The notes beneath the pieces are model-generated. The model saw nothing but the letters and a program-made list of their open reading frames with translations, did not search any database and was not told the DNA's origin. Shown one piece after another: positions 17,216 to 26,712 of a stretch of 64,000 nt of DNA. Source of the stretch: CAISIP01 sp038326025 (lineage in GTDB: Bacteria > Pseudomonadota > Gammaproteobacteria > Burkholderiales > Burkholderiaceae_C); NCBI GenBank assembly GCA_038326025.1, contig JBBQJP010000005.1, positions 55,424 to 119,423 on the forward strand, given 5' to 3'. A program made the position numbers and the translations under genes. Each line of letters starts with the position of its first letter. Positions within the stretch are counted from its first letter, which is position 1.

Positions 17216-18394
17216 TCAGGGTGGGGCCGACGAGCGCCACTGCTGATCGAGGTGGTCGCCATTGGCAAAGGTGATGCGGATCCTGGCTGGCAGATAGGCC
17301 AGTTCCGGTGCCAGCCATAACTCGACCGTCTGGTCATACTGCTTGCCGGGCTTGCGCACCAGCTTGAGTGCTGGCACCTGGCCGCCCGGCAGATACAGCA
17401 TTTCCTCGCGCTCGACCACAAACACCCATAACTCTGCATCCCGGGGTCCTGCAGTCTGCACCTCGACCTTTGTGCCAATCGGAAAACCCAGCGGATCGCC
17501 TGCCACCATCGATGCGAGTTGCGCGAAGATGCTGAGCTGGTCCTGCGCCCCCGGAGCCAGCGTGGCTTGTGGTGTATTGGCACTGAACGTGATGCGATTC
17601 TGGTTGCGGTCGAAATGGGCCGCGCGTTCCGAGCGGAACTTGTCGGAAAAGCGCGTCGGTGCCAGGCCGTCGGCGCCGATCTTGCCGGTACTGGACAACA
17701 CCCGCTTGCCGATGATCCAGTCGCCCATCTCCAGCTTCATGTCGTAGCCGCTGCCGTCCTGCAGCCAGGTCAGCGTGCCCATGGCCTTGTAGTCGAAACG
17801 TCCGCGTTTGCCGGTCGCGTCGAAGTTCAGACGGATCGAGCCGGGCACCACAAATGGGCGGCTGGGCTGCGCAGTCTCGCTGGCCAGAGGCGCCGCCGTA
17901 CCGGGCAAACGTCCGAAGGTTGTCGCTGTGTCCTGGGGTGTCTCAAGGCTGGTGGCCTCAGGCTCCCGCACCGGTCGCGGTTCTTCAGGCGGCGTAGGTT
18001 CCGGTAGAGGGGGCGGCGGGAGTTGCGCCAAGGTTTCGACAGGTGGCTCCACCACGGGCTCGGGTTCCGGTGGTGGCGCAGGTTCGAGAACCGGAGCGGT
18101 TGCCGCCATCACGCCCTCGGTTTTCGGCCGGGCAGGTTTCGGCGCAGGCGGTGGCGGTGGTTTCGCCACGACAGGCCGCGCGGGTGGTTGTGGTGGCGGT
18201 GCAGCCGGTGGCGGCGGCGCGATCGTGATGCTACGGGTGGTGAAGACCCGCGTGCTGATTGGATCCGGTGCGGCCAGGCGCAGCGCCACGTTGTGCAGGG
18301 CCAGTAGGTGCGCAAGTAGCACACCTGAGGCCAGCACCAGCATGACCCGGGTCGGAATCGGCCAGTGTCGGCTGCTCAAACCGTGCCGCATCAT
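17216..18394 (-). CDS. DUF3108 protein with Pro-rich linker
   Basis: About 392 residues in three parts: one hydrophobic N-terminal segment (VMLVLASGVLLAHLLAL), a long Pro/Glu-rich linker at about residues 40-140 reminiscent of TonB-type periplasm-spanning regions, and a C-terminal DUF3108 domain rich in beta strands (RLNFDATGKRGRFDYKAMG, GDWIIGKRVLSSTGKIG, PARIRITFANGDHLDQQW). It is probably anchored in the inner membrane with the domain in the periplasm. It starts four bases after the IclR stop at 18399, so the two are likely co-transcribed. The role is unknown. Confidence 0.85.
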   Translation of the reverse strand: MMRHGLSSRHWPIPTRVMLVLASGVLLAHLLALHNVALRLAAPDPISTRVFTTRSITIAPPPPAAPPPQPPARPVVAKPPPPPAPKPARPKTEGVMAATAPVLEPAPPPEPEPVVEPPVETLAQLPPPPLPEPTPPEEPRPVREPEATSLETPQDTATTFGRLPGTAAPLASETAQPSRPFVVPGSIRLNFDATGKRGRFDYKAMGTLTWLQDGSGYDMKLEMGDWIIGKRVLSSTGKIGADGLAPTRFSDKFRSERAAHFDRNQNRITFSANTPQATLAPGAQDQLSIFAQLASMVAGDPLGFPIGTKVEVQTAGPRDAELWVFVVEREEMLYLPGGQVPALKLVRKPGKQYDQTVELWLAPELAYLPARIRITFANGDHLDQQWRSSAPP

Positions 18395-18398
18395 GGGC

Positions 18399-19178
18399 TC
18401 AGGCCTGGTAGCCCAGGTCGGCGGACAGGCGGTGTGCGGCGCTGCGCAGCGCTTGCGCGACCGGGCTGTCCCAGTGGCTGTCGAACTGCGCCATTGCGCC
18501 CAGCGTAATGATGCCCAGCACCATATGTCCGTTGAAATCGAACACCGGCGCACAGAATCCCGCAACCGCTGGCAACAAACTGTCCTCGGCCCGGGCCAGG
18601 CCTTGTCTGCGCACTTCGGCCAGCATCTGCTGCACGCCCTCGGGCGTGGTGGGTGTGTTGGGTAGCGGCCGCTTGCCCAGCAGTACGAGCTCGGTTGTCA
18701 ACAAGGGGGTGATCGCATCGACCGGCGCGTGGGCTGCAAAACACCGCCCGGTGGCCGAGGTCAGCAGCGGCATCACGTCGCCCAGGCGCAGATTCACCGC
18801 AATCACACTCGGGGCCTCTTCCCAATGCACGATCGTCGGGCCGCGGTTGCCCCAGACCGCCAGTGCCAGCGTGTGACCGATGTCCAGCATCCAGCCACCG
18901 ATACGTTCGCGTGCCAGCTTGACGGCGTCGATGCGCGATAGCGACGCCAGGCCCAGATGCAGCGCAGCCGGACCCAGGTCATAGCGGGTCGTGCGTGGAT
19001 CCTGCGCGACGAGACCCAGGCGCTGGAAGCTGACCAGGTAGCGATGCGCCTTGGCCGCGCTCATGCCGGCGGCAGCGGCCAGGTCGCGCAGCATCAGCGG
19101 ACCCGCGGCGCGCGCCAGTGCGTCGAGCAAGGTGAATCCGACTTCGACCGATTGAATGCCTGCGCGGGTTTCATGCAT
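18399..19178 (-). CDS. IclR-family transcriptional regulator
   Basis: A 259-residue IclR protein. The winged helix at about residues 15-75 includes LRDLAAAAGMSAAKAHRYLVSFQRLGLV. The effector domain includes RERIGGWMLDIGHTLALAVWGNRGPTIVHWEE and the segment SLLPAVAGFCAPVFDFNGHMVLGIITLG. It is divergent from the fumarylacetoacetase-family gene, with a symmetric operator-like dyad at 19197-19234 just upstream of its own start. Auto-control and control of that gene are therefore likely. Confidence 0.9.
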   Translation of the reverse strand: MHETRAGIQSVEVGFTLLDALARAAGPLMLRDLAAAAGMSAAKAHRYLVSFQRLGLVAQDPRTTRYDLGPAALHLGLASLSRIDAVKLARERIGGWMLDIGHTLALAVWGNRGPTIVHWEEAPSVIAVNLRLGDVMPLLTSATGRCFAAHAPVDAITPLLTTELVLLGKRPLPNTPTTPEGVQQMLAEVRRQGLARAEDSLLPAVAGFCAPVFDFNGHMVLGIITLGAMAQFDSHWDSPVAQALRSAAHRLSADLGYQA

Positions 19179-19196
19179 GATGGGGGTGAGGGTTAG

Positions 19197-19234
19197 AATT
19201 TCGCTTGGTTAAATGAGTTTAACAATGCGAAATT
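19197..19234. promoter_or_regulatory. 38-base nested dyad, candidate IclR operator
   Basis: AATTTCGC (19197-19204) is the reverse complement of GCGAAATT (19227-19234). Between them GTTAAA (19208-19213) mirrors TTTAAC (19218-19223) around TGAG. Both pairs share one centre of symmetry. The AT-rich site lies between the divergent IclR and hydrolase genes. Confidence 0.65.
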
Positions 19235-19256
19235 TTCCCCGGCGTGTCTCCGTTTA

Positions 19257-19276
19257 CCCGGGGGTGTTTTTCCGGG
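19257..19276 (+). other. Leader hairpin shared with 34102-34122
   Basis: CCCGG (19257-19261) pairs with CCGGG (19272-19276) around GGGTGTTTTT, 16 bases before the ATG at 19292. An alternative pairing is CCCCGG (19237-19242) with CCGGGG (19258-19263). A near copy, CCCCGG-GGTGTTTAT-CCGGGG, occurs before the DUF3606 gene. Confidence 0.4.
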
Positions 19277-19291
19277 CAGACAGGACGTCTC

Positions 19292-20299
19292 ATGAAATTG
19301 GCTACTTACAAGGATGGTTCGCGCGACGGCCAGCTCATCGTGGTTTCGCGCGATCTGACCACTGCGCATTATGCGACCGGCGTGGCAGATCGCCTGCAAC
19401 AAGTGCTGGATGACTGGAACTTTCTGTCGCCGCAACTGCAGGACATTTATGACACCTTGAACCAGGGCAAGACACGCCATGCGTTTACTTTCGATCCGCG
19501 CCGATGCATGGCACCTTTGCCACGCGCCTACCAATGGGCCGACGGTTCAGCCTATCTCAACCATGTCGAGCTGGTGCGTGCGTCGCGCGAGGCCAAGGTG
19601 CCGGAGAGTTTTTACGCCGACCCCCTGATGTACCAGGGTGGCAGCGACGACTTCATCGGCCCCTGCGACGACGTGGTGTGCCTGTCCGGGGACTTCGGCA
19701 TCGACTTCGAGGCCGAGCTGGCGGTTGTCACTGCCGATGTGCCAATGGGCGCTTCGCCAGAGCGTGCGCTTGACGGCGTGCGGCTGTTGATGCTGGTGAA
19801 CGATGTCAGCTTGCGCAACCTCGTGCCGGGCGAACTGGCCAAAGGCTTCGGCTTCTTGCAAAGCAAACCTGCGACCGCGTTCAGCCCGGTGGCGGTGACG
19901 CCCGACGAGCTGGGCAGCGCCTGGGACAAGGGTCGCGTGAACCTGACGCTGCAGTCGAGCTGGAACGGGCGGCGTGTCGGCATGTGCGAGGCCGGCCCCG
20001 AGATGACCTTCCATTTCGGCCAGTTGATCGCCCATCTGTGCAAGACGCGCAATGTGCGCGCCGGCTCCATCATCGGCAGCGGCACCGTCAGCAACAGGGG
20101 CGTCGAAACCAAGGGCCGTATGGATTGGCCCAAGGGTTACAGCTGCATCGCCGAGAAACGCGCGATCGAAACCATCCAGGATGGCAAACCCTCAACTGCG
20201 TACATGCAATACGGCGACACGATCCGTATCGAGATGAAGGGCCTGGACGGCCAGAACATCTTCGGCGCGATAGACCAGAAGATCGTCGAATCGCACTGA
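19292..20299 (+). CDS. Fumarylacetoacetate hydrolase-family protein
   Basis: A 335-residue FAH-family protein. The metal-binding acidic residues lie in FGIDFEAELAVVTADVP (E-x-E), followed by LMLVNDVSLRN and the GFGFLQSKPATAFSPVAV catalytic loop. GSGTVSNRG and GDTIRIEM close the fold. MKLATYKDG (19292) is the conserved N-terminus, so the upstream ATG at 19244 is rejected. Family members hydrolyse or isomerise 2-oxo or 4-oxo acids from aromatic and sugar catabolism. The substrate is unknown; regulation by the divergent IclR is expected. Confidence 0.88.
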   Translation: MKLATYKDGSRDGQLIVVSRDLTTAHYATGVADRLQQVLDDWNFLSPQLQDIYDTLNQGKTRHAFTFDPRRCMAPLPRAYQWADGSAYLNHVELVRASREAKVPESFYADPLMYQGGSDDFIGPCDDVVCLSGDFGIDFEAELAVVTADVPMGASPERALDGVRLLMLVNDVSLRNLVPGELAKGFGFLQSKPATAFSPVAVTPDELGSAWDKGRVNLTLQSSWNGRRVGMCEAGPEMTFHFGQLIAHLCKTRNVRAGSIIGSGTVSNRGVETKGRMDWPKGYSCIAEKRAIETIQDGKPSTAYMQYGDTIRIEMKGLDGQNIFGAIDQKIVESH

Positions 20300-20319
20300 G
20301 ACAGGCAGCCCGGGCGGCA

Positions 20320-20691
20320 TCAGGCCGCCGGTTCCGTCAACTCGCGTTTTTCCTGACACTTGATGCAGCACAAGGACTGTGGCGAGGCCTGCAGACGCTC
20401 CAGCGGAATGTCGACGCCGCAATCCGCGCATTCGCCGTAAATACCGTTTTCGATGCGGGTCAGCGCGACGTCAATGGCGCGGATGGCCGCGGTCTCGTGT
20501 TCGTCCATCGCGAACTCCAGTTCGCGATCGGTCGCGGCCTGCGCGCGCGAATCCTCGACAAGGCCGAAATGCTGCTTGGAGGCCTCGGTGCGGTCCACTT
20601 CGCCGCCACGCAGGCGCGAAAGCTGCTCAACCAGCGCCTGGCGTTCGGCTTGCAGTTGCTTTTTGATGGTCTCGGTTTGTTGTTTGTCCAT
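20320..20691 (-). CDS. TraR/DksA-family zinc-finger protein
   Basis: A 123-residue protein with a coiled-coil N-terminal half and a C4 zinc finger near the end (ECADCGVDIP and LCCIKCQEKRE, four to five cysteines). Proteins of this family bind in the RNA polymerase secondary channel. The DksA coiled-coil tip DxxDxA is not clearly present (EVDRTEASKQ...), so this is a paralogue rather than DksA itself. It converges on the FAH gene. Confidence 0.88.
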   Translation of the reverse strand: MDKQQTETIKKQLQAERQALVEQLSRLRGGEVDRTEASKQHFGLVEDSRAQAATDRELEFAMDEHETAAIRAIDVALTRIENGIYGECADCGVDIPLERLQASPQSLCCIKCQEKRELTEPAA

Positions 20692-20820
20692 GGTGGTCTC
20701 GCAGTAGGGTTAATCAGCAGCATCATGCGTCACATCGGGTGTCACTGTCTTGTCGCCGGTCAATTGAGAGGTGCTGGCGTGCGGATCGTGAGGCCGATTC
20801 GTGCGTTGGCGTCGGGGATA

Positions 20821-21186
20821 ATGGCCGCCATGTTTGCTTCGCGCCCAACCCGACATCTTGCCCGCCTGGTGCTGGCCTGTTTCGTGTTGGCGCTGGGCGT
20901 CGCGGTAGCGTCGCCCCTGGTCAAGCCGCAGTCTTGGCAAATGGTGTGCTCGGCCTCGGGTGTTGTCAAGCTTTTGAGCGTCGACGACAACGGGACGGCC
21001 ACCACGGTCGGGCACCCAATCGAATGCCCCTTATGCTGGCTGGCGGGCGCGCCGCCGCCGATTGTGGCCCTTGTTTGGGCGGCGCAACCGGTGCCTCATT
21101 CCGAGTTGCCGTCGGCCCGTGTGTTGCCCGTGGCCTCGCGCACCGCGCCGCCACTACCGGCCCGCGGTCCACCGGACGTCGCCTGA
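20821..21186 (+). CDS. DUF2946-family protein
   Basis: About 118-121 residues (ATG at 20821 or 20830). It has an N-terminal hydrophobic segment (LARLVLACFVLALGVAVASP), a MVCSASGVVKLL strand, and the HPIECPLCW Cys-pair segment that marks DUF2946. The C-terminus is Pro/Ala-rich. In many proteobacteria this family is encoded beside copper handling genes, and here a PCuAC chaperone follows after 139 bases. Metal binding by the CPLC pair is an inference. Confidence 0.75.
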   Translation: MAAMFASRPTRHLARLVLACFVLALGVAVASPLVKPQSWQMVCSASGVVKLLSVDDNGTATTVGHPIECPLCWLAGAPPPIVALVWAAQPVPHSELPSARVLPVASRTAPPLPARGPPDVA

Positions 21187-21325
21187 TTTTTCATTGCGCT
21201 TGAGCCTGCCACCCGATCAGGGTGTGGCGGCTCGCGCCACCAGATTTCGGCAGAGATCGCATGCGCTTGTTGCGTATGCCGAGATCAGGACCCCTGACCC
21301 ATTGAAAGAACAGAAAGTAGACATC

Positions 21326-21781
21326 ATGAAGAATTTGAAATGGATTGCCATTGCCGCTATTGCACTGGGCATCGCCACATCCGCGTCGGCCCAGACCGTC
21401 ACGATCAAGAACGCCTGGGTCCGTGTTTCGGTCCCGGGGCAGAACGCTACCGGCGCCTTCATGTCGATCAGCTCCACCGAAACCACCCGGCTGATCGGCG
21501 TGGCCACCCCGGTTGCGGGTGTGGCTGAGGTGCACGAGATGAAGATGGACGGTGGCGTCATGCGCATGCGCGCGGTCGAAGGCGGTCTGGAGATTCCCGC
21601 CGGCAAGACGGTAGAACTCAAGTCCGGCGGCTACCACCTGATGCTGATGGACCTCAAGGCTGCCTTGCCCAAGGCCAGTACGGTGCCGATGACGCTGGTT
21701 TTTCAGGACAGCAAAGGCGTCGAGAGCCGGCTCGAGCTCAAGTTACCAGTGGCCGTGTCGGGTACAACCCACAAGCACTGA
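21326..21781 (+). CDS. PCuAC-type periplasmic copper chaperone
   Basis: A 151-residue secreted protein with a Sec signal (MKNLKWIAIAAIALG to ASA cleavage). The copper ligands fit the PCuAC pattern HxM-x(~10)-M-x(~20)-H-x-M: VHEMKMDGGVMRM and later GGYHLMLMDLK. Such chaperones deliver Cu(I) to cytochrome oxidase CuA or CuB. It ends THKH, an additional His pair. It is probably linked with the DUF2946 gene upstream. Confidence 0.9.
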   Translation: MKNLKWIAIAAIALGIATSASAQTVTIKNAWVRVSVPGQNATGAFMSISSTETTRLIGVATPVAGVAEVHEMKMDGGVMRMRAVEGGLEIPAGKTVELKSGGYHLMLMDLKAALPKASTVPMTLVFQDSKGVESRLELKLPVAVSGTTHKH

Positions 21782-21897
21782 GCGAGTGCCCAGGACCCGT
21801 GCGACTGCATGATGCGGTTCAGTAGGGGTCGCCATCACTGGCCGCTTAGGTTAAGCTGTTGACGGGCCGATCGTGGCTCGGCACACGGGAGCTAAGC

Positions 21898-22590
21898 ATG
21901 AGCGATACAGCAGATCACATGGGTTTCGGCAAGTTCGTGCCAGGTTTCGACTTTCTGCAGAACCTGGCCAAGGGCGCCAGCCAGTCGATACCGCAGATTC
22001 CCAACCTGGCGAACTGGGTCTCGCCCTCGTTGAACGTCGAGGAACTGGAGAAACGCATCGAGGAATTGCGCGCCGTGCATTTCTGGCTCGAGCAAAACTC
22101 GCGCGCCCTGGGTGCCACCATCCAGGCGCTGGAAGTGCAGAAGATGACACTGGCCACCCTCAAGGGCATGAACTTCAACATTGGCGACGTGGCCAATGCG
22201 TTCAAACTCAAGGCGGCTGATTCTGTGGCCAGTGGCGTGCAGATGGCCACCGAACGTGCCGGCTCGACGGCCAAGACCTTCACCGATGCGGCATCGGCGG
22301 TGGGTGGTGCGGCGCGCAAGGCGACCGGCGCCAAACCCAAATCAGCTGCCGGTCCGGCGTCACTGATCGATCCCATGCAGTTGTGGGGATCGCTCACGCA
22401 GCAGTTCCAACAGATCGCGGCCAGTGCCATGCAGGACGCGACGCGCAAGACAGCGGTGGACGCAACCCGCAACATGTCCACTGGCCTGGCCAAGGAAGCC
22501 GTCAAGGCGGGCAAGAAGGCGGCGGCGTCTCGTACACGCAAGTCGACCTCCAAAAAGACAAGCAGCCGCAGCCGCAAGGCGTCGTCGTGA
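21898..22590 (+). CDS. phaM: PhaM-like polyhydroxyalkanoate granule regulator
   Basis: A 230-residue protein. The N-terminal LPGFDFLQNL-like segment and LANWVSPSLNVEELEKRIEELR, RAVHFWLEQNSRALGATIQAL and VQKMTLATLKGMN match PhaM of Cupriavidus. The C-terminus is an Ala/Lys/Arg/Ser-rich tail (last about 30 residues), suitable for DNA binding. PhaM activates PHB synthase and tethers granules to the nucleoid. The start is ATG at 21898. Confidence 0.85.
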   Translation: MSDTADHMGFGKFVPGFDFLQNLAKGASQSIPQIPNLANWVSPSLNVEELEKRIEELRAVHFWLEQNSRALGATIQALEVQKMTLATLKGMNFNIGDVANAFKLKAADSVASGVQMATERAGSTAKTFTDAASAVGGAARKATGAKPKSAAGPASLIDPMQLWGSLTQQFQQIAASAMQDATRKTAVDATRNMSTGLAKEAVKAGKKAAASRTRKSTSKKTSSRSRKASS

Positions 22591-22642
22591 CGGGCATGAA
22601 ACACGCAGCAGACCGTGGCAGCTACTCACCAGGCGTGCGCTG

Positions 22643-23914
22643 ATGGCGTTGTTTGTACACGGGCATGCGACCCATCCGGACTGGAGCATGGCGGCGGCGC
22701 TGGTGCTGGCGCAGTTGCGTGCGCAGATGGCGCTGCCCGGTTATGCGTCGGCCCCAACGCTGGCGCTTTTGTACATCACCGACCACTACGCCGGCGCGGC
22801 GCAGGACATCCTCGATCACCTCAGCGGTGAGTTGCCAGGTGTGACCGATTGGTCCGGCACCGTCGGTGTCGGTGTATCGGCCAACAATGTGGAATATTTC
22901 GATGAGCCGGCGATGGCCGTCATGTTGTGCGATTTGCCGGGTGACCAGTACCGTGTGTTCTCCGGCGTCGCACCTTTGAGTCTGGGCTTTGACGCCTACT
23001 CCGCGCTGGTGCATGCAGATCCGGCAACGCCAGACCTGGGCGAACTGGTGCAGGAGATGGCCGAACGCACGTCGTCCGGTTATCTGTTCGGCGGCCTGTC
23101 GGCCAGCCGAACCCGAACGGTGCAGTTCGCTGCCGGTGGCGACGGCAATATGCGCGGCCAGGGCAGCGCGCGCGGGGTTTTCAGTGGGGGCCTCAGCGGC
23201 GTGGCGTTCGGCCCCGGCGTCAACCTGGTGTCGCGTGTGACCCAGGGCTGCCGCCCGGTATCGGCGTTTCGCAAGGTGAGCGAGTCCGATCAGAACCTGG
23301 TGATTCGCATCGACGGCGAACCCGCGCTCGATGTCCTGCTGCGCGAACTCGATGTATCGCTAGAGCGGCCCGAGGAGGCGCTGGCCGTGATCCGCCAGAC
23401 ACTGGTGGGCCTGGTCGACACCAGCGACGCCGACGGTGGCCAGGCGATGGGCCGGGCAGGGAGCTTCGGCAATGACGTCATCGTGCGCCACATCATCGGG
23501 CTCGACCCGGTGCGTCGCGGCATTGCCATTGCGCAATCGGTGTCCGACGGCATGCAACTGGCCTTTTGCCAGCGCAACATGCAGGCAGCGCGATCGGATC
23601 TGGTGCGTATCTGCGCCGAGGTGCGCGAGGAACTCGAGCCGCTGGAACTGAGCATGGAGACTGCCACGGCGCTGGCCGCCTCCGAGGCGGAGGCAGCGGC
23701 CCATCCGGCGCGCGGCATTGCCGGTGCCATCTATGTCAGTTGCTCCGGGCGCGGTGGCCCCCATTTCGGCGGGCCGAGTGCCGAGTTGCAGATCGTGCGC
23801 CGTGCACTCGGTGACGTGCCGCTGGTGGGCTTTTTCGCCGGTGGCGAGATTGCGCGGCACCATCTGTATGGCTACACCGGCGTGTTGACGGTGTTTGCCC
23901 AACCCGTAGATTGA
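22643..23914 (+). CDS. FIST-domain (FIST_N/FIST_C) sensory protein
   Basis: A 423-residue soluble protein with FIST N at about residues 30-220 (LLYITDHYAGAAQDILDHL, GTVGVGVSANNVEYF, TSSGYLFGGLSASR) and FIST C at about 235-390 (PVSAFRKVSESDQNLVIRIDG, then FLGPVR-like NDVIVRHIIGLDPVRRGIAI and the closing GAIYVSCSGRGGPHFGGPSAEL). FIST domains are thought to bind small ligands, perhaps amino acids. No output domain is attached. It starts 52 bases after phaM; the link between the two is unknown. Confidence 0.87.
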   Translation: MALFVHGHATHPDWSMAAALVLAQLRAQMALPGYASAPTLALLYITDHYAGAAQDILDHLSGELPGVTDWSGTVGVGVSANNVEYFDEPAMAVMLCDLPGDQYRVFSGVAPLSLGFDAYSALVHADPATPDLGELVQEMAERTSSGYLFGGLSASRTRTVQFAAGGDGNMRGQGSARGVFSGGLSGVAFGPGVNLVSRVTQGCRPVSAFRKVSESDQNLVIRIDGEPALDVLLRELDVSLERPEEALAVIRQTLVGLVDTSDADGGQAMGRAGSFGNDVIVRHIIGLDPVRRGIAIAQSVSDGMQLAFCQRNMQAARSDLVRICAEVREELEPLELSMETATALAASEAEAAAHPARGIAGAIYVSCSGRGGPHFGGPSAELQIVRRALGDVPLVGFFAGGEIARHHLYGYTGVLTVFAQPVD

Positions 23915-24128
23915 CGCAGAGGCGGTCTGCGCACCGGTCCGGGGCCTTGGCCTGGTTTTCAGTGTTGGTCGCATTCGCAACAGAATTTGACGTGTGGCCA
24001 TCCAGGGCCCGGCTCTTTGCCGCCAAAGCTGTCAAAATCCGACCGGTAACACGCCAGAACCGACCTTGTTCTTGCTGCTGTTTCCCCGTTGATGTCAATT
24101 TGTTGGCGCCACCCGTTGGCGGAGCACC

Positions 24129-25199
24129 ATGAGCGACCACAGCAAGATCCCGGTCACGCAGTTGCCGAAGCACCGCTTCGTCTTCCTGACTTTGCCCCAC
24201 TACACCATGATCGCACTGGCCAGTGCGATCGACGCCTTGCGCATGGCCAACCGGGTCAGCAAGCGCGAGTTGTACGAGTGGTCAATCGCGAGTATCGATG
24301 GCGAACCGGTGCCGGCCAGCAACGGCCTGTCGATGTTTCCCACGGTGGCGATCGACAACATCGGGCCTGCCAATATCGTGTTTGTCGCAGGTGGTGTGCA
24401 GGTGGAGAAGGCCACCACGCCAGCGGTGCTCGGCGTATTGCGCAGACTGGCGCAGCGCCATGTGTCGCTGGGCTCCTTGTGCACCGGCGGCTACGCGCTG
24501 GCCAAGGCCGGCCTGCTCGACAAGTACCGCGCCGTGATCCACTGGGAAAACATGACTGCACTACGCGAGGAGTTCCCGCGCGTGGTGTTCTCGGACCAGC
24601 TGTTCGCCATCGACCGGGACCGTTACACCTGTACCGGCGGTGTGGCGCCGCTGGACCTGATGCTGCACATCATCAAGCAGCACCAGGGCCGCGACATCGC
24701 GCCGCTGATCTCCGAGCAGTTCATCCTCGACCGCATTCGCAATGACCAGGACCGCCAGCATATTCCGCTGCAGGCAAGGGTCGGCCTGTTCCACGAAAAC
24801 CTGATCGAGGCGGCTGCATTGATGGAGGCGAACATCGAGGAGCCGCTGTCGCTCGACGAGATTGCCGCGCTGGTGGGCGTTTCCCGGCGCCAGATCGAGC
24901 GGCTGTTCAAGCGCTACGTGGGCCAGGTGCCGACCAAGTACTACCTTGACATGCGGCTGCGCCGCGCGCGCGAACTGCTGCTGCAGACCGCCATGTCCAT
25001 CATGCAGGTGGCCGTGGCCTGCGGCTTTCAGTCGCCGCCGCATTTCTCCAAGTGCTACCGCATGTTGTTCGGCTACACCCCGAGTGCCGAGCGCAGTGCC
25101 AGCCGCGCCGGGGCGCTGGCGCTGGGCCACGCGGCGAACCCCACGGCGCCGAACGCCACGGCGGCGATGCAGTCGCCCGTGGACGAGCCCTGGGAATGA
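24129..25199 (+). CDS. GlxA/GbdR-type AraC-family regulator
   Basis: A 356-residue regulator. A DJ-1/PfpI-like class I amidotransferase domain spans about residues 14-200 (FLTLPHYTMIALASAIDALRMANR, then SLCTGGYALAKAGLLDKY with a Cys at the elbow), followed by an AraC double helix-turn-helix at about 235-335 (LSLDEIAALVGVSRRQIERLFKRYVG and MSIMQVAVACGFQSPPHFSKCYR). This architecture includes GbdR and CdhR, which sense glycine betaine/dimethylglycine and carnitine metabolites. It lies 167 bases before the corrinoid operon, which it probably activates. Confidence 0.87.
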   Translation: MSDHSKIPVTQLPKHRFVFLTLPHYTMIALASAIDALRMANRVSKRELYEWSIASIDGEPVPASNGLSMFPTVAIDNIGPANIVFVAGGVQVEKATTPAVLGVLRRLAQRHVSLGSLCTGGYALAKAGLLDKYRAVIHWENMTALREEFPRVVFSDQLFAIDRDRYTCTGGVAPLDLMLHIIKQHQGRDIAPLISEQFILDRIRNDQDRQHIPLQARVGLFHENLIEAAALMEANIEEPLSLDEIAALVGVSRRQIERLFKRYVGQVPTKYYLDMRLRRARELLLQTAMSIMQVAVACGFQSPPHFSKCYRMLFGYTPSAERSASRAGALALGHAANPTAPNATAAMQSPVDEPWE

Positions 25200-25366
25200 T
25201 GGCCCACCGCGTCTGACGCGGTTCGGCCACTGGAGGCCGGCGCCGGATGCCATGTCGTGTGACGACAACCCCTGGTCGCGATTCAATCAGCGGGCCCCCA
25301 TGCCGCCCCCTACCATCTGGTCCCGGTAGCCCGATATCCCGCATCCCGAAAACCTAGGATCTGACC

Positions 25367-26068
<702 letters not shown>

Positions 26069-26094
26069 GCGACGAGCCCACCAAGGGATTGGCC

Positions 26095-26712
26095 ATGGAC
26101 GAGCGTCGCACCACGCTGGTCATTGCATGTGGTGCACTGGCGCACGAAATCGTCGCGTTGCGGCGCGTCAACGATTGGCCGCATCTGGTGGTGCAGTGCC
26201 TGCCGGCCGATCTGCACAACCGTCCGCAGAAGATTCCGGACGCGGTGCGCGGCAAGATCCATGCCGCCCGGGGAAAGTTTGCGTCGATTTTTGTGGCGTA
26301 TGCCGATTGCGGCACCGGCGGGCTACTCGACCAGGTGCTGCGCGAGGAAGGTGTCGAGCGCATCCCGGGTGACCATTGTTATGAGTTTTTTGCTGGCAGT
26401 GCGGAGTTTGCAGCGATGGCCGAGGCAGAGCCGGGTACCTTTTACCTGACAGATTTCCTGCTGCGCCATTTCGACCGTTTGATCATGCAGGGTCTGGGTA
26501 TCGACAAGCATCCGGAATTACTGACTATGTATTTCGGCAATTACAAGCGCCTGGTCTATCTGGCCCAGCTGGAGCAGCCCGGCATGCTGGAGGCGGGGCA
26601 AAGGGCCGCCGATCGGCTGGGTCTGGTTTTCGAACACCGGTTCACCGGTTATGGCGGTCTGCAGCAAAGCCTCGCAAAGGCTGGTGAAGGAGTGGTATTT
26701 TGGCAAAACTGA
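26095..26712 (+). CDS. DUF1638 protein
   Basis: A 205-residue DUF1638 protein with conserved cysteines at about 12 (VIACGAL), 35 (VQCLPADLHNRP), 72 (YADCGTGG) and 95 (GDHCYEFF), suggesting metal or cluster binding. DUF1638 genes recur beside corrinoid methyltransferases in methanogens and proteobacteria, but no function is established to my knowledge. I prefer ATG at 26095 to a TTG at 26089. The end overlaps the next gene by 13 bases, so it belongs to the methyl-transfer operon. Confidence 0.82.
   Translation: MDERRTTLVIACGALAHEIVALRRVNDWPHLVVQCLPADLHNRPQKIPDAVRGKIHAARGKFASIFVAYADCGTGGLLDQVLREEGVERIPGDHCYEFFAGSAEFAAMAEAEPGTFYLTDFLLRHFDRLIMQGLGIDKHPELLTMYFGNYKRLVYLAQLEQPGMLEAGQRAADRLGLVFEHRFTGYGGLQQSLAKAGEGVVFWQN

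Noticed and set aside
17216..18394. TonB protein
   Set aside because: The membrane segment and Pro-rich linker resemble TonB, but the C-terminal domain is DUF3108 and not the TonB fold, and no ExbB/ExbD genes are near.
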